Of a stretch of 41,971 nucleotides of DNA, positions 33,358-40,981 are shown in pieces. Where the stretch lies: the NCBI RefSeq assembly GCF_015356825.1, contig NZ_JAACYW010000076.1, positions 1 to 41,971 of the forward strand, given 5' to 3'. The position numbers and the translations under genes are program-made. The notes beneath the pieces were generated by a model. It was not told the origin of the DNA. It saw only the letters and a program-made list of their open reading frames with translations, and searched no databases. Positions within the stretch are counted from its first letter, which is position 1, and each line of letters begins with the position of its first letter. This DNA comes from Catenulispora rubra (GTDB lineage Bacteria; Actinomycetota; Actinomycetes; Streptomycetales; Catenulisporaceae).

Positions 33358-34574
33358 CCGGTCAGCGTCGCGACCGCCGCCATCCACTGGTGATTGCAGG
33401 ACCCTGATGCCTGGAAGCTGCCCGAACCCACAATCTCGTAAGCAGTCGCCAGCTGGTCCGCCGGAGCCACGACCAGCGTCGGCAAGGCGGTGAATCCGGA
33501 GGCCCAGCTCGCGTTCTCGCCGCCCTGCACCCCCGCGACCCCGAAGACGATCCCGCCGCCGGAAGCAGAGCCCGAGGCGAACGGCCCGGACGCCGCAGTC
33601 GCCGAGGAGTGCCCGCCGATGCCGGTCACGCCGGAGAAGTCGTCGACCGCGACATGGTGCTCCGCCGTGTTCGGAAAGTTGAGCGTCACCGAACCGCCGC
33701 CGCCGAGCGCCTTCGCGCCGACCGCAGCGAGTATCAGGGTTCGATCCCCCGCCCCGTCGGTCTGGTCCGCGATCACCGAGTAGCTGTTGCCCGCACTGTC
33801 GGAGGCACTAACACCCCCGGTGCGCGCCGTATTGGTGAGCATGACCGACACCACCAACGTGTCCCCCGCCGCCGACCCTGAGGTCTGCAACGTCACCGAC
33901 CCCGAAGCCGACGCCGCCGCACTCGACGCCAACCGCCCCACGTAGGCCGGAGCCTTCGCAGCCTGCTGCGACGGCGGCGCGCTGGGACCGCCGGTCCCCA
34001 CAGCGCTCGGACCGCCACCGCTCGAAGGAGCCGAGCTGGACGGCCGGCCCGCCTTGCTCGCGCTGGACGAACCACCCGGCTGCCCCGCGCTCGTCGTCAC
34101 ACCCCCCGCGCTGCTCTGACCACCGGTCGAACCCACCGAACCGGCCGCACCGAGCGAACTCGGAGCCGTCGCACTCCCGCTCGCCGAACCCCCGCCGCCC
34201 TGCTCCGACGTCGACTGCCCCGCCGAACCACCGGCCAGGTCAGCCCCGGACGGTGCCCCGCCGTTCCGCGTCTGCGAGCCCTGGCCCGAAGAAGACGCCG
34301 CCGCGTGCGACCCGCCGCCACCCATCGCGAGCACCCCGCCGACCACAACCACAGCCACGACCAGCACGGCCGCACCGCCGACGATCACCATCCGACGCCG
34401 CCGGTCAACGTCCCGCGCCCCCGCCGCAGCGGCGACATCCGCCGGCCCGAACGCGACGGCGACCGTCTCGGCCTCCGGCGAAGGCTCCGACGGCAACGGC
34501 AGCGGCGCCCCGGCACCAACGCCAGTACCCTCGCGCGTGTCCTCGCCCTTGACCCCATGCTTGTCCGCACCCAC
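33354..34574 (-). CDS. Membrane-anchored surface protein with Ser/Gly-rich stalk
   Basis: 406 aa from the GTG at 34574 with GGGGGG upstream; an in-frame TTG at 34652 would add 26 residues, so the start is uncertain. A cytoplasmic N-terminus ends in RDVDRRRRM, followed by one membrane segment (VIVGGAAVLVVAVVVVGGVLAM at ~62-83). A ~140-residue Gly/Ser/Ala/Thr stalk (GGSAGQSTSEQGGGGSASGS and so on) then carries a C-terminal beta-sandwich-like domain from ~235 (SVTLQTSGSAAGDTLVVSVMLTNTAR ... NFPNTAEHHVAVDDFSGVTG). No catalytic motif is seen. Topology puts the domain outside the cell. It is divergent from the LppX-like/toxin-like protein gene and may share its control region. A binding or adhesion role is inference. 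Confidence 0.7.
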   Translation of the reverse strand: MGADKHGVKGEDTREGTGVGAGAPLPLPSEPSPEAETVAVAFGPADVAAAAGARDVDRRRRMVIVGGAAVLVVAVVVVGGVLAMGGGGSHAAASSSGQGSQTRNGGAPSGADLAGGSAGQSTSEQGGGGSASGSATAPSSLGAAGSVGSTGGQSSAGGVTTSAGQPGGSSSASKAGRPSSSAPSSGGGPSAVGTGGPSAPPSQQAAKAPAYVGRLASSAAASASGSVTLQTSGSAAGDTLVVSVMLTNTARTGGVSASDSAGNSYSVIADQTDGAGDRTLILAAVGAKALGGGGSVTLNFPNTAEHHVAVDDFSGVTGIGGHSSATAASGPFASGSASGGGIVFGVAGVQGGENASWASGFTALPTLVVAPADQLATAYEIVGSGSFQASGSCNHQWMAAVATLTG

Positions 34575-34675
34575 GCGAGCCCCCCGAATATTCAGATCAT
34601 CCAACGCCGACAAACGAGCGACTGATCGTATCCGTACAGTCGTCGCCTGCAAACCGAACCCCTACGATCGTTCTC

Positions 34676-34691
34676 GGAGGACCGGTCCTCC
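34676..34691. promoter_or_regulatory. Perfect 16-bp palindrome GGAGGACCGGTCCTCC in a divergent promoter region
   Basis: The palindrome is exact and lies between the two divergent surface-protein genes (starts at 34574 and 34737), 46 bp before the second. It is separate from the ribosome site GAGGGAGG at ~34724. It is a candidate operator, or an mRNA hairpin in the leader of the plus-strand gene. Confidence 0.5.
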
Positions 34692-34736
34692 CAGCGCGTT
34701 CCTACAGTTGGCCTCCACGGCCGAGGGAGGGACGCC

Positions 34737-36617
34737 ATGGACGAGCAGCACTACTGGCAACAGCAAGGCCCCGCGTCGAACGAGTCGACCTGGCAGCAGC
34801 AGCCGAATCAGGGCAAGCCGACTGTGCAATTGGGCACGTGGGCGCCAACTCCAACTCCAGCCTGGGCTCCTGCTCCTGCTCCAGTCGGGACTCCAGGCTG
34901 GGCTCCAGCCCAGCCTCCGAATCCGCAGCGGAAGCGAAAGCTGCTCCTGGCATCCGGCATCGGCGCGCTAGCCCTGGCCGTCCTAGCAGCAGCAACAATC
35001 CTGCCCGGCCTGTCCACGCACCACGGCGCGACCGGCTCCGCCCCCACCCCCGCCGTCCCCAAGCTCCACCCGGCCGTATCCCGGGCGCCGTTCATGGCCG
35101 CCCTGAACACCCTGGCCGCCGCGCCCGAGGTCCACTACCGCAGCACCGTCGACGGCGACCCGATCGACATCCGCGTCACCAGCCACGGCGAGTCCGTCGG
35201 CACCATCACCGACAGCGGCGCCGCCATCAGCCTGCTCGACGTCGCCGGCAAGCTCTACATCAAGCCGCCGGCGTCGGGCCTGCCCGGCGTGACGAACAAA
35301 GCGCAGCAGGCGGCCGTCAGCGGCAAGTGGCTCACCGGCAAGGACGTCGACACCCTGCTCGGCGACCGCCTCGCTCCCTTCGTCCCGCCCGGGCAACTGG
35401 CCGATCGGCTGGCTCAGGCCCTGGCCGCGAGCAACGATCTCCCGTCCGATTCCGACCCCGGAACCGTAGTCGACGGTGTTCGTGTCCTGACAGCGAAGAC
35501 ATCGCTCGGCACCTTGTCAGTGTCCAGAGACGTCCCGTATCGTCTCGTATCGCTCGGCGACGGCGCGTCGTCCCCGCCCCCGCCGAGCGGCGGCTCCACG
35601 ACAGCGGCGGCGGCAGCTTTCACCTGGACCGGCCGGCAAGCTCCCGACACCTCGTTCCCCACCGACCCGGCCAACGAGCCCGACGCCACCGACAACGAGA
35701 TCCTCGACGACACCAAGCAGCTCAAAACCGCCGTCAACGGCGACCTCCAGTTCAAGCTCCAGGGCAACGGCCAGATCAGCTGCAACGCCGGGGGCTGCCA
35801 GGTCAGCGTCACCGTCAGCAACACCATCGACCCGACCACCGCGAACGCGAAGATCACCGGCGGCCAGATCGCGGCGGAGCTGCACGCGGACGTCAGCATC
35901 GAGGGCGAACCGGCAGGGTCCTGCGACTCCAGCGGCCAGCTCCCGCTGAACGGCACGGCCACGATGGGCTGCTCGGACCCCGGCGCCGGCGGCGTGTTCA
36001 CGTCCGTCGACGCCGAGAAGAAGGCGGCGGCCGAGGCCCAGTCCAGAGCCGAGAACGGCGCCGAAGTCCCCTACTACGTGCGCTTCAACGGCGAGTACTA
36101 CGTCTACGCCACGGCCCAGGTCTCCGTCGACCAGCTCGTCCAGGACGAGGAGAATCAGCAGGCTGACGACAAGCAGGAAAACCCTTGCTCCACTGCCGCG
36201 AGCTGTTCGGCATCGCGCCTGGTCGGCCCGGACGGAAAGCTGCTCGCCAACCCCGACCCGATCGCGAACAAGCTGAAGAGCTACGTCGACCGAGCCCTCG
36301 ACGACTGGGACAAGGGCAAGATTGGCTACACAGCGGACAACCTCGCCTCCATCGCCAAGTCCAAGAACCCCACCGCCCTCACCAACGCGCTCAAGGGCAG
36401 CATCCTGGACGACTACATCAAAGCCCTGACCGACAACGACCCGGCACTGCGCAACCTCTTCGGAGCGCGCAGCGGCGACTACGGCCCCGACTGGATCAAC
36501 GCCGGCACCACCGGCGCGACCCGCTGGTACGACCTGACGACCCAGAAGGAGTGGGCCAACCATGTGAACAAGTACACGAGCCGTTTCGGGCCGGGCATCG
36601 GAATCCTGTGGAACTAG
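34737..36617 (+). CDS. Membrane-anchored LppX-like protein with a C-terminal toxin-like domain
   Basis: 626 aa; strong ribosome site GAGGGAGG. The Gln/Pro-rich cytoplasmic N-terminus (1-64) is followed by RKRKLLLASGIGALALAVLA (membrane ~66-88). The extracellular part resembles LppX/LprG-type domains (AALNTLAAAPEVHYRSTVDG, VGTITDSGAAISLLDVAGKLYIKPP, residues ~115-270). A Cys-containing middle region follows (CNAGGC, CDSSGQ, CSDPG, CSTAASCS). The last ~90 residues are distinct: SILDDYIKALTDNDPALRNLF, GPDWI and RWYDLTTQKEW then H and FGPGIGILW. That pattern recalls C-terminal nuclease-like domains of polymorphic toxins; the likeness is from memory and unproven. No obvious immunity gene follows. 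The domain could equally be a surface-binding module. Confidence 0.72.
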   Translation: MDEQHYWQQQGPASNESTWQQQPNQGKPTVQLGTWAPTPTPAWAPAPAPVGTPGWAPAQPPNPQRKRKLLLASGIGALALAVLAAATILPGLSTHHGATGSAPTPAVPKLHPAVSRAPFMAALNTLAAAPEVHYRSTVDGDPIDIRVTSHGESVGTITDSGAAISLLDVAGKLYIKPPASGLPGVTNKAQQAAVSGKWLTGKDVDTLLGDRLAPFVPPGQLADRLAQALAASNDLPSDSDPGTVVDGVRVLTAKTSLGTLSVSRDVPYRLVSLGDGASSPPPPSGGSTTAAAAAFTWTGRQAPDTSFPTDPANEPDATDNEILDDTKQLKTAVNGDLQFKLQGNGQISCNAGGCQVSVTVSNTIDPTTANAKITGGQIAAELHADVSIEGEPAGSCDSSGQLPLNGTATMGCSDPGAGGVFTSVDAEKKAAAEAQSRAENGAEVPYYVRFNGEYYVYATAQVSVDQLVQDEENQQADDKQENPCSTAASCSASRLVGPDGKLLANPDPIANKLKSYVDRALDDWDKGKIGYTADNLASIAKSKNPTALTNALKGSILDDYIKALTDNDPALRNLFGARSGDYGPDWINAGTTGATRWYDLTTQKEWANHVNKYTSRFGPGIGILWN

Positions 36618-36722
36618 GACAATCCCTGGCCCCCACACCGGCCCGGCCCAGCCGAGCGGCCATCGCCGCCGCCTCCACGAGCAGAGCGGAGTAGTCCAGC
36701 GCCCGGCGACCGTCGTCCACCG

Positions 36723-37820
36723 TCACCGCAGCACCGCCGACAGCAGATCGCCGCCAAGCGCGGTCAACACCGAAGCGTCCAGCGCGTAGTACACATACCG
36801 CCCACGCCGCTCCGTCACCAACAGCCCCGCCCTCCGCATCACCGCGAGGTGCCGCGAGACCTCCGGAGGCGTCAGCCGCCAGGCGTCGGCCAGCTCACCC
36901 GTGGTGTGCGGGCTCCGGGCCATCGTCCGCACGAGCCGGAGCCGCACCGGATGCGACAGCGCCTGAAGCCGCCGCTCGATGACGTCCATCGGCACCGCGT
37001 CCACCGCCGCGCTCGGCTCGGCGACCGGATACTGCATCACCGGTCGCCAGCCGGCCGCGTGGACCGCAACCAGGTGCGGGCTGCCGAACACGCTCGGGAT
37101 GAGCGTCATTCCGACGCCCTGCGCACTGGTCGCGTTGTCCTGCAGCTTGTCCACGACGATGCACTCGCCGCCGTCCCCCTGCGAGGTGACCGCCACCGCG
37201 CCGGACACCGAGGCCAGCGCCCGGCCGATGCCCCGGCGCTCGCGCAGATCCGTCTTCACCTGCGCGTCGGCCGCCAGCCGCACCACCACGTCCCGCCACG
37301 CCGCGTCGAAGAACGCCTCGGCGCACTGCTCAAGCGTCCGGCGCACCCGCTGCCGCACCGCCGCCGGATCGGCGAGCAGCCGCTCGGCGAACGCCTCCTG
37401 CACCGCACCGCGCGCCTGAGCCTGGTCCAGCGCACGCTCGCGCGCCGCCTCGTCGGTCAGCGGTGAGGCCGCGCCGAAGTGGACGCGGTTGCTGCCGCAG
37501 GTCGTGACCAGCGCCGACAACACGTAGGCCTCGTCGTCGATGAGGTCGACGTCGTCCAGCTCCTCCTTCAGGCTCGGCTTCGGCCGGGCCGGCAGCAGGA
37601 AGTCCGCACGCGAGGAGCGCCACAGGAACTCGGCCTCCTGAAGGCGCTCGGCCAGCTCCGGACGCAGCGCCGCGCGGATACCCGCGGCCCAGGTCGCGAA
37701 GTTCGGGTGGTGCTCGGTGGCGGCCAGCGCGTGCAGCATCGCCGTCAGCTCGGCCAGCGGGGAGACGGCGAACCGCAGCCGCTCGGGCGGCATGCCGGTG
37801 ATGTCGATGCGCAGTGTCAC
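36723..37820 (-). CDS. ArsR-type regulator with N-terminal DUF5937-like domain
   Basis: 365 aa, GTG start at 37820. Residues 1-260 form a DUF5937-like domain (RLRFAVSPLAELTAMLHALAATEHHP, later FGSPHLVAVHAAGWRPVMQYPV). The C-terminal ~85 residues are a winged helix of ArsR type (LQALSHPVRLRLVRTMARSPHTTGELADAWRLTPPEVSRHLAVMRRAGLLVTERRGRYVYYALD). No metal-binding Cys of classical ArsR is present, so it probably senses a small molecule through the large N-terminal domain. It is divergent from an MFS exporter, with TCACGTGA and GTTGACG dyads between; it very likely represses the exporter. Confidence 0.85.
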   Translation of the reverse strand: MTLRIDITGMPPERLRFAVSPLAELTAMLHALAATEHHPNFATWAAGIRAALRPELAERLQEAEFLWRSSRADFLLPARPKPSLKEELDDVDLIDDEAYVLSALVTTCGSNRVHFGAASPLTDEAARERALDQAQARGAVQEAFAERLLADPAAVRQRVRRTLEQCAEAFFDAAWRDVVVRLAADAQVKTDLRERRGIGRALASVSGAVAVTSQGDGGECIVVDKLQDNATSAQGVGMTLIPSVFGSPHLVAVHAAGWRPVMQYPVAEPSAAVDAVPMDVIERRLQALSHPVRLRLVRTMARSPHTTGELADAWRLTPPEVSRHLAVMRRAGLLVTERRGRYVYYALDASVLTALGGDLLSAVLR

Positions 37821-37906
37821 GTGACCATTGTCGCTGGTAGCGGCTCTGAACGCCGCGTCGGTTGACGCGTTTCGTCAACTCACGTGACCGTTCGTCGGAC
37901 GGTCCG
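37816..37906. promoter_or_regulatory. Operator cluster between the ArsR-type regulator and the MFS exporter
   Basis: GTTGACGCGTTTCGTCAAC (37861-37879) is a perfect 7-5-7 dyad. TCACGTGACC-type direct repeats start at 37817 (over the regulator start codon) and 37880, 63 bp apart, about six helical turns, and continue alike for ~17 bp. A further small dyad CGGACGGTCCG lies at 37896-37906. Confidence 0.6.
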
Positions 37907-37918
37907 CACCTTTGAGCC

Positions 37919-39241
37919 ATGACCATGAGCGCGCCAACCGTGCCCGACGACGCCGCCGAAGCTAGCACCGCCCCGACTGACGCCGCCGCGTCCGACGCCG
38001 CCTCATCCAACGCCAGCCCGTCCGACGGCTCAGCTAAAGCTGCCCGACCCCGCGTGAGCGCACGCACCCTGCTACGTGCCTCCGGCGGACCCCGCTACGC
38101 CGTCGCGCTGCTCGTCGACTCCTTCGGCAACGGCATGCTGCGCCCCTTCCTGCTGCTCTACGGCATCGACGTCCTGCACCTGTCCGCACCGACCTCCGGC
38201 GTCGCCATGACCGTCGGCATCATCGCCGGCCTCGCCGCGACCCCGGCCGCCGGCCGCTGGCTCGACACCGGCGCGCGCAGCACGGTCGTGGCCGTGGCGA
38301 TGCTGGTCCGCGTCCTCGGCACGGTGTTGCTGCTTGCGGCCCCTACCGGCAGCGTCGTGCTGTTCACCGCGGGCGCCCTGTTCCTCGGGATCGGCAACCA
38401 GACGATGCCCGCCGCGCACTCGGCGCTCATCGCCACCATCGCGAAGGGCCGCGAGCGGGACGCGGCCAGCGCCGCCGCACGGTCGGTGCGCAACGCCGGC
38501 ATGGGCCTGGGCGCGTTGGCCGCCACCGCCTGCCTGGCCGGCGGTCCGACCGCGATGCGCTGGCTCGCCGTGGCGACCGGATTCAGCTTCCTGGGCTCCG
38601 CGTCGCTGGCCTGGTCGGTCCACATCCGCGCGCAGGCAACGTCCGGCAGCGCCGCCGACGTCCGCTCCGGACCCGGCCCGGCGCTGCCCACGCTGCTGGC
38701 GGCGAACGTGATGTTCGTGTTCTGCGTCAACGTCCCCGAGATCGCGCTGCCGCTGATCCTGGTCAAGCTACTGCACGCCTCGCCGGTCTGGGCCGCCGGG
38801 ATCTTCGTCACCAACACCGCGCTCGTGGTCGCGTTCCAGGTGCCGGTGACCATCTTCCTGGCGCGCTGGCCGCGCAGCGTCGCATTGGCCGCGTCCGGGG
38901 TGGTGATCGCGGTGTCTTATGTGGGATTCCTGCTCACGTCGGACCTCGGCCACGGTTTCGCGGCGGCTGCCGTCGCCGGCGTGTCAGTGCTCTGCACCAT
39001 CGGCGAGATCATGTACGCCGGAAGTATCAGCCCCCTGCTGTTGGCGATCACTCCGCCGCAGGTGCTCGGTCGGACGTTGGGCCGTTTCCAGTTGTCCAAC
39101 GGCATGGGGCTGGCCATCTCGCCGACGGTCATCGCCGTCCTGGCCTCGCACGGGTCGGCCGCGCTGTGGCTGAGCCTGGCCGCCGGGACGCTGCTCGCCG
39201 CCTGGTCGGTTCGGCGGCTGTCAGAGAACGAACAAGCCTGA
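37919..39241 (+). CDS. MFS exporter
   Basis: 440 aa. A hydrophilic Ala/Ser/Asp-rich N-terminus (1-50) precedes ~12 membrane helices: RYAVALLVDSFGNGMLRPFLLLYG (helix 1), GVAMTVGIIAGLAATPAAGRWLDTGARS (helix 2 and the A-loop, a shortened GxxxDxxGRR-type motif), to ALWLSLAAGTLLAAWSV at the end. This is the DHA-like drug:H+ antiporter shape. The ATG at 37919 is followed by a second in-frame ATG two codons later. It is divergent from the ArsR/DUF5937 regulator and probably induced by the exported compound. The N-terminal tail is unusually long. Confidence 0.83.
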   Translation: MTMSAPTVPDDAAEASTAPTDAAASDAASSNASPSDGSAKAARPRVSARTLLRASGGPRYAVALLVDSFGNGMLRPFLLLYGIDVLHLSAPTSGVAMTVGIIAGLAATPAAGRWLDTGARSTVVAVAMLVRVLGTVLLLAAPTGSVVLFTAGALFLGIGNQTMPAAHSALIATIAKGRERDAASAAARSVRNAGMGLGALAATACLAGGPTAMRWLAVATGFSFLGSASLAWSVHIRAQATSGSAADVRSGPGPALPTLLAANVMFVFCVNVPEIALPLILVKLLHASPVWAAGIFVTNTALVVAFQVPVTIFLARWPRSVALAASGVVIAVSYVGFLLTSDLGHGFAAAAVAGVSVLCTIGEIMYAGSISPLLLAITPPQVLGRTLGRFQLSNGMGLAISPTVIAVLASHGSAALWLSLAAGTLLAAWSVRRLSENEQA

Positions 39242-39291
39242 GCACCGCCCCTGGCGACGACGCAGCGGCACCGGTATGGCCGCCGAACGTG

Positions 39292-39930
39292 CTACTGAGG
39301 ACTGCCGACCCAGCCCCGCGGTGGCTCGTCGTCCCACAGCTGGACCGCCTTTTCGGCGGCGGCGAGTATGGCGGCGCCGTCGAAGTCGTGGCGCACCTCG
39401 GTGATGCCTTGCGCGAGCCAGGAGATGACGATGGTGACGGGTCCTTCCGGGGGCAACGGATGGATCCAGTAGGTCAGGTCGTAGGCCCGGCCGCCGCCTC
39501 CACCGTGGCCCCCGAGCAGGACCACTTCGTCGGGATCGACGTCCTGATCGGGGGTGAGAGGGCGAAGCGACTGGTTGGAGGCGGCGCGGCGGCCGTCGGC
39601 GAACTGGACGCCGACACGCAGGTTCTGCTCGGGATCGCCGGGATCCGGTCTGACGGTGTTCCGCAGATAGTCCCGGCGGCGACGGTGGCCGTAGGGGTCG
39701 ATCTGGTCGCCGTCGCTGCGAGACCGGATGTGGAGCGAGAAGTCGAAGCCGTTCGGATACACCGACAGGCCGCCGATGGCGATGGCGAGCCCCTCCTCGC
39801 GGACGATGATCGCGTTCTCGGCCATCTCGGCCGGCAACGCGGCGTCCGGCATCATCCACTTCGGGCGCGGTGGCGCCGGGGGGCGCTCGGGCGGGGGTGC
39901 GGGTTCTGGGAAGGTGTCGAAGAAGTCCAT
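39292..39930 (-). CDS. Hypothetical protein, cytoplasmic
   Basis: 212 aa from the ATG at 39930 (MDFFDTFPEPAPPP); the frame is open upstream but that part reads the neighbouring region without codon bias. Unrecognised. It opens with a Pro-rich segment (PEPAPPPERPPAPPRPKW), then a beta-rich core (ENAIIVREEGLAIAIGGLSVYPNGFDFSLHIRS ... LRVGVQFADGRR), a Gly-run loop (LLGGHGGGGGRAYDLTYWIHPLPPEGPVTIVISW) and a helix (AAILAAAEKAVQLWDDEPP). Similar proteins are common in Streptomyces without known function, as far as I recall. It is convergent with the MFS exporter (50 bp between stops). The ribosome site is weak. Confidence 0.72.
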   Translation of the reverse strand: MDFFDTFPEPAPPPERPPAPPRPKWMMPDAALPAEMAENAIIVREEGLAIAIGGLSVYPNGFDFSLHIRSRSDGDQIDPYGHRRRRDYLRNTVRPDPGDPEQNLRVGVQFADGRRAASNQSLRPLTPDQDVDPDEVVLLGGHGGGGGRAYDLTYWIHPLPPEGPVTIVISWLAQGITEVRHDFDGAAILAAAEKAVQLWDDEPPRGWVGSPQ

Positions 39931-40007
39931 GAGGCAACAATCGCAGAGGGTTGATGTCTGGGCGGTGTCCGGTGGTGCTCTCAGGTCAGCATGGAATTGA
40001 ACCGAAA

Positions 40008-40814
40008 TCAGCCGTCGAATTCGTCGTTCGAACGCGTCGGCACCCGGCCGTGCACCGCACGCACCGCGTCCTCGCACGCCGCGCCGATGTGCCGCAGCAC
40101 GGCTTCGACCTGCGTGCCGCAGTGCGCGGGAACGTGTTCGCACAGCTCGATCAGCTGGCTGGCCGCGAGCAGTTGAGCGTCGAGGCGTCGCAGGATCGTG
40201 CGACCGGTGTCGGAGTAGCGCAGGACGGGGTCGCGCCGCAGGGCGTCGAGCGCGGCGGCGGGGTCGGAACGCGGGGTGCGGCGTGCGGGGTTCGGCGACT
40301 GCGGGACGTTGTAGACACCGGCCTGCGGCTGGCCCGGCTGCGAGCCAGCGCGGCCCTCGGGGACCGGAGGAAGCCCGGCCAGTACGCGTCGGCGCACGTC
40401 ATGCGCGGTGCCGAGGGAGATCCCGGCCTCGCGCGCCATCGCCCGCACCGGGATCTCCGGGTGTTCGGCGAGCAGGCGCGCCGCGGCACGGCGGCCCTCG
40501 TGCGCGTTCACCGGCCGGACCCGGCCGTCCGCGCCGACCCGCAGGTGCGAGGCACGGCGTTCGCCGAGGGTGCGCCGCACTGCCGAGACGGTACCCGCGG
40601 ACAGCCCCACGGCCTTGCCGACCTCGCGATCGGACCGCATCGGGGTGGCGCGCAGGATCTCCGCCGCGGCGGCGCGACGCTCGGCCACGGACGACGCGGG
40701 GTCGGCTTCCTGCGCGATCTCCAGGTGCTCGACATCAAATTCACAGCCGAAGCCCGGATCGGCGTCGGAGCCGACCTGGCAGTGCAGCGGCAAGCAAGGG
40801 CAAGTCTCGGTCAC
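40008..40814 (-). CDS. ParB-type HTH regulator lacking the ParB nuclease domain, Cys-rich N-terminus
   Basis: 268 aa from the GTG at 40814, chosen for AGGGGGA upstream; a start 21 codons earlier has none. Two HTH units: RRAAAAEILRATPMRSDREVGKAVGLSAGTVSAVRRTLG and, after a conserved linker (HLRVGADGRVRPVN), RRAAARLLAEHPEIPVRAMAREAGISLGTAHDVRRRV. This is the DNA-binding half of the actinobacterial ParB-like regulators found near specialised-metabolite genes; their N-terminal ParBc domain is absent here. Instead the first 24 residues hold four Cys (C5, C7, C12, C24), possibly a metal or redox site. The C-terminal ~100 residues are helical (LDAQLLAASQLIELCEHVPAHC). Target genes unknown. Direct repeats at 40877-40916 lie just upstream. 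Confidence 0.72.
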   Translation of the reverse strand: MTETCPCLPLHCQVGSDADPGFGCEFDVEHLEIAQEADPASSVAERRAAAAEILRATPMRSDREVGKAVGLSAGTVSAVRRTLGERRASHLRVGADGRVRPVNAHEGRRAAARLLAEHPEIPVRAMAREAGISLGTAHDVRRRVLAGLPPVPEGRAGSQPGQPQAGVYNVPQSPNPARRTPRSDPAAALDALRRDPVLRYSDTGRTILRRLDAQLLAASQLIELCEHVPAHCGTQVEAVLRHIGAACEDAVRAVHGRVPTRSNDEFDG

Positions 40815-40876
40815 GTGGCGTCCCCCTAGGCGCGGAGTGCTTGCCCCAAGCCTCCCGGGCCCGCCCCACACGGCCA

Positions 40877-40916
40877 TAACACGGAGCTAACACGCGCTGA
40901 GATCAGGCGAGATCAG
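40877..40916. promoter_or_regulatory. Stacked direct repeats: TAACACG (11-bp period) and GAGATCAG (10-bp period)
   Basis: TAACACG lies at 40877-40883 and 40888-40894; GAGATCAG at 40899-40906 and 40909-40916. They sit 63-100 bp upstream of the GTG of the ParB-type regulator and downstream of the LuxR-type gene. The first pair matches the pair at 32321-32340 in motif (TAACA-6 bp-TAACA) and phase. Confidence 0.45.
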
Positions 40917-40981
40917 ATGCTCCTGGTCGACGCGGTTCGCGGAATATCAGCCGCCTGAGTATCAGTGGCGAGTGAATCGGC

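Noticed and set aside
36496..36726. 76-codon minus-strand frame coupled by GTGA to the stop of the ArsR-type gene
   Set aside because: Its first ~30 residues look protein-like (LDYSALLVEAAAMAARLGRAG), but the rest is antisense to the end of the toxin-like protein gene and shows shadow composition. It may be a remnant; not enough to call a gene.
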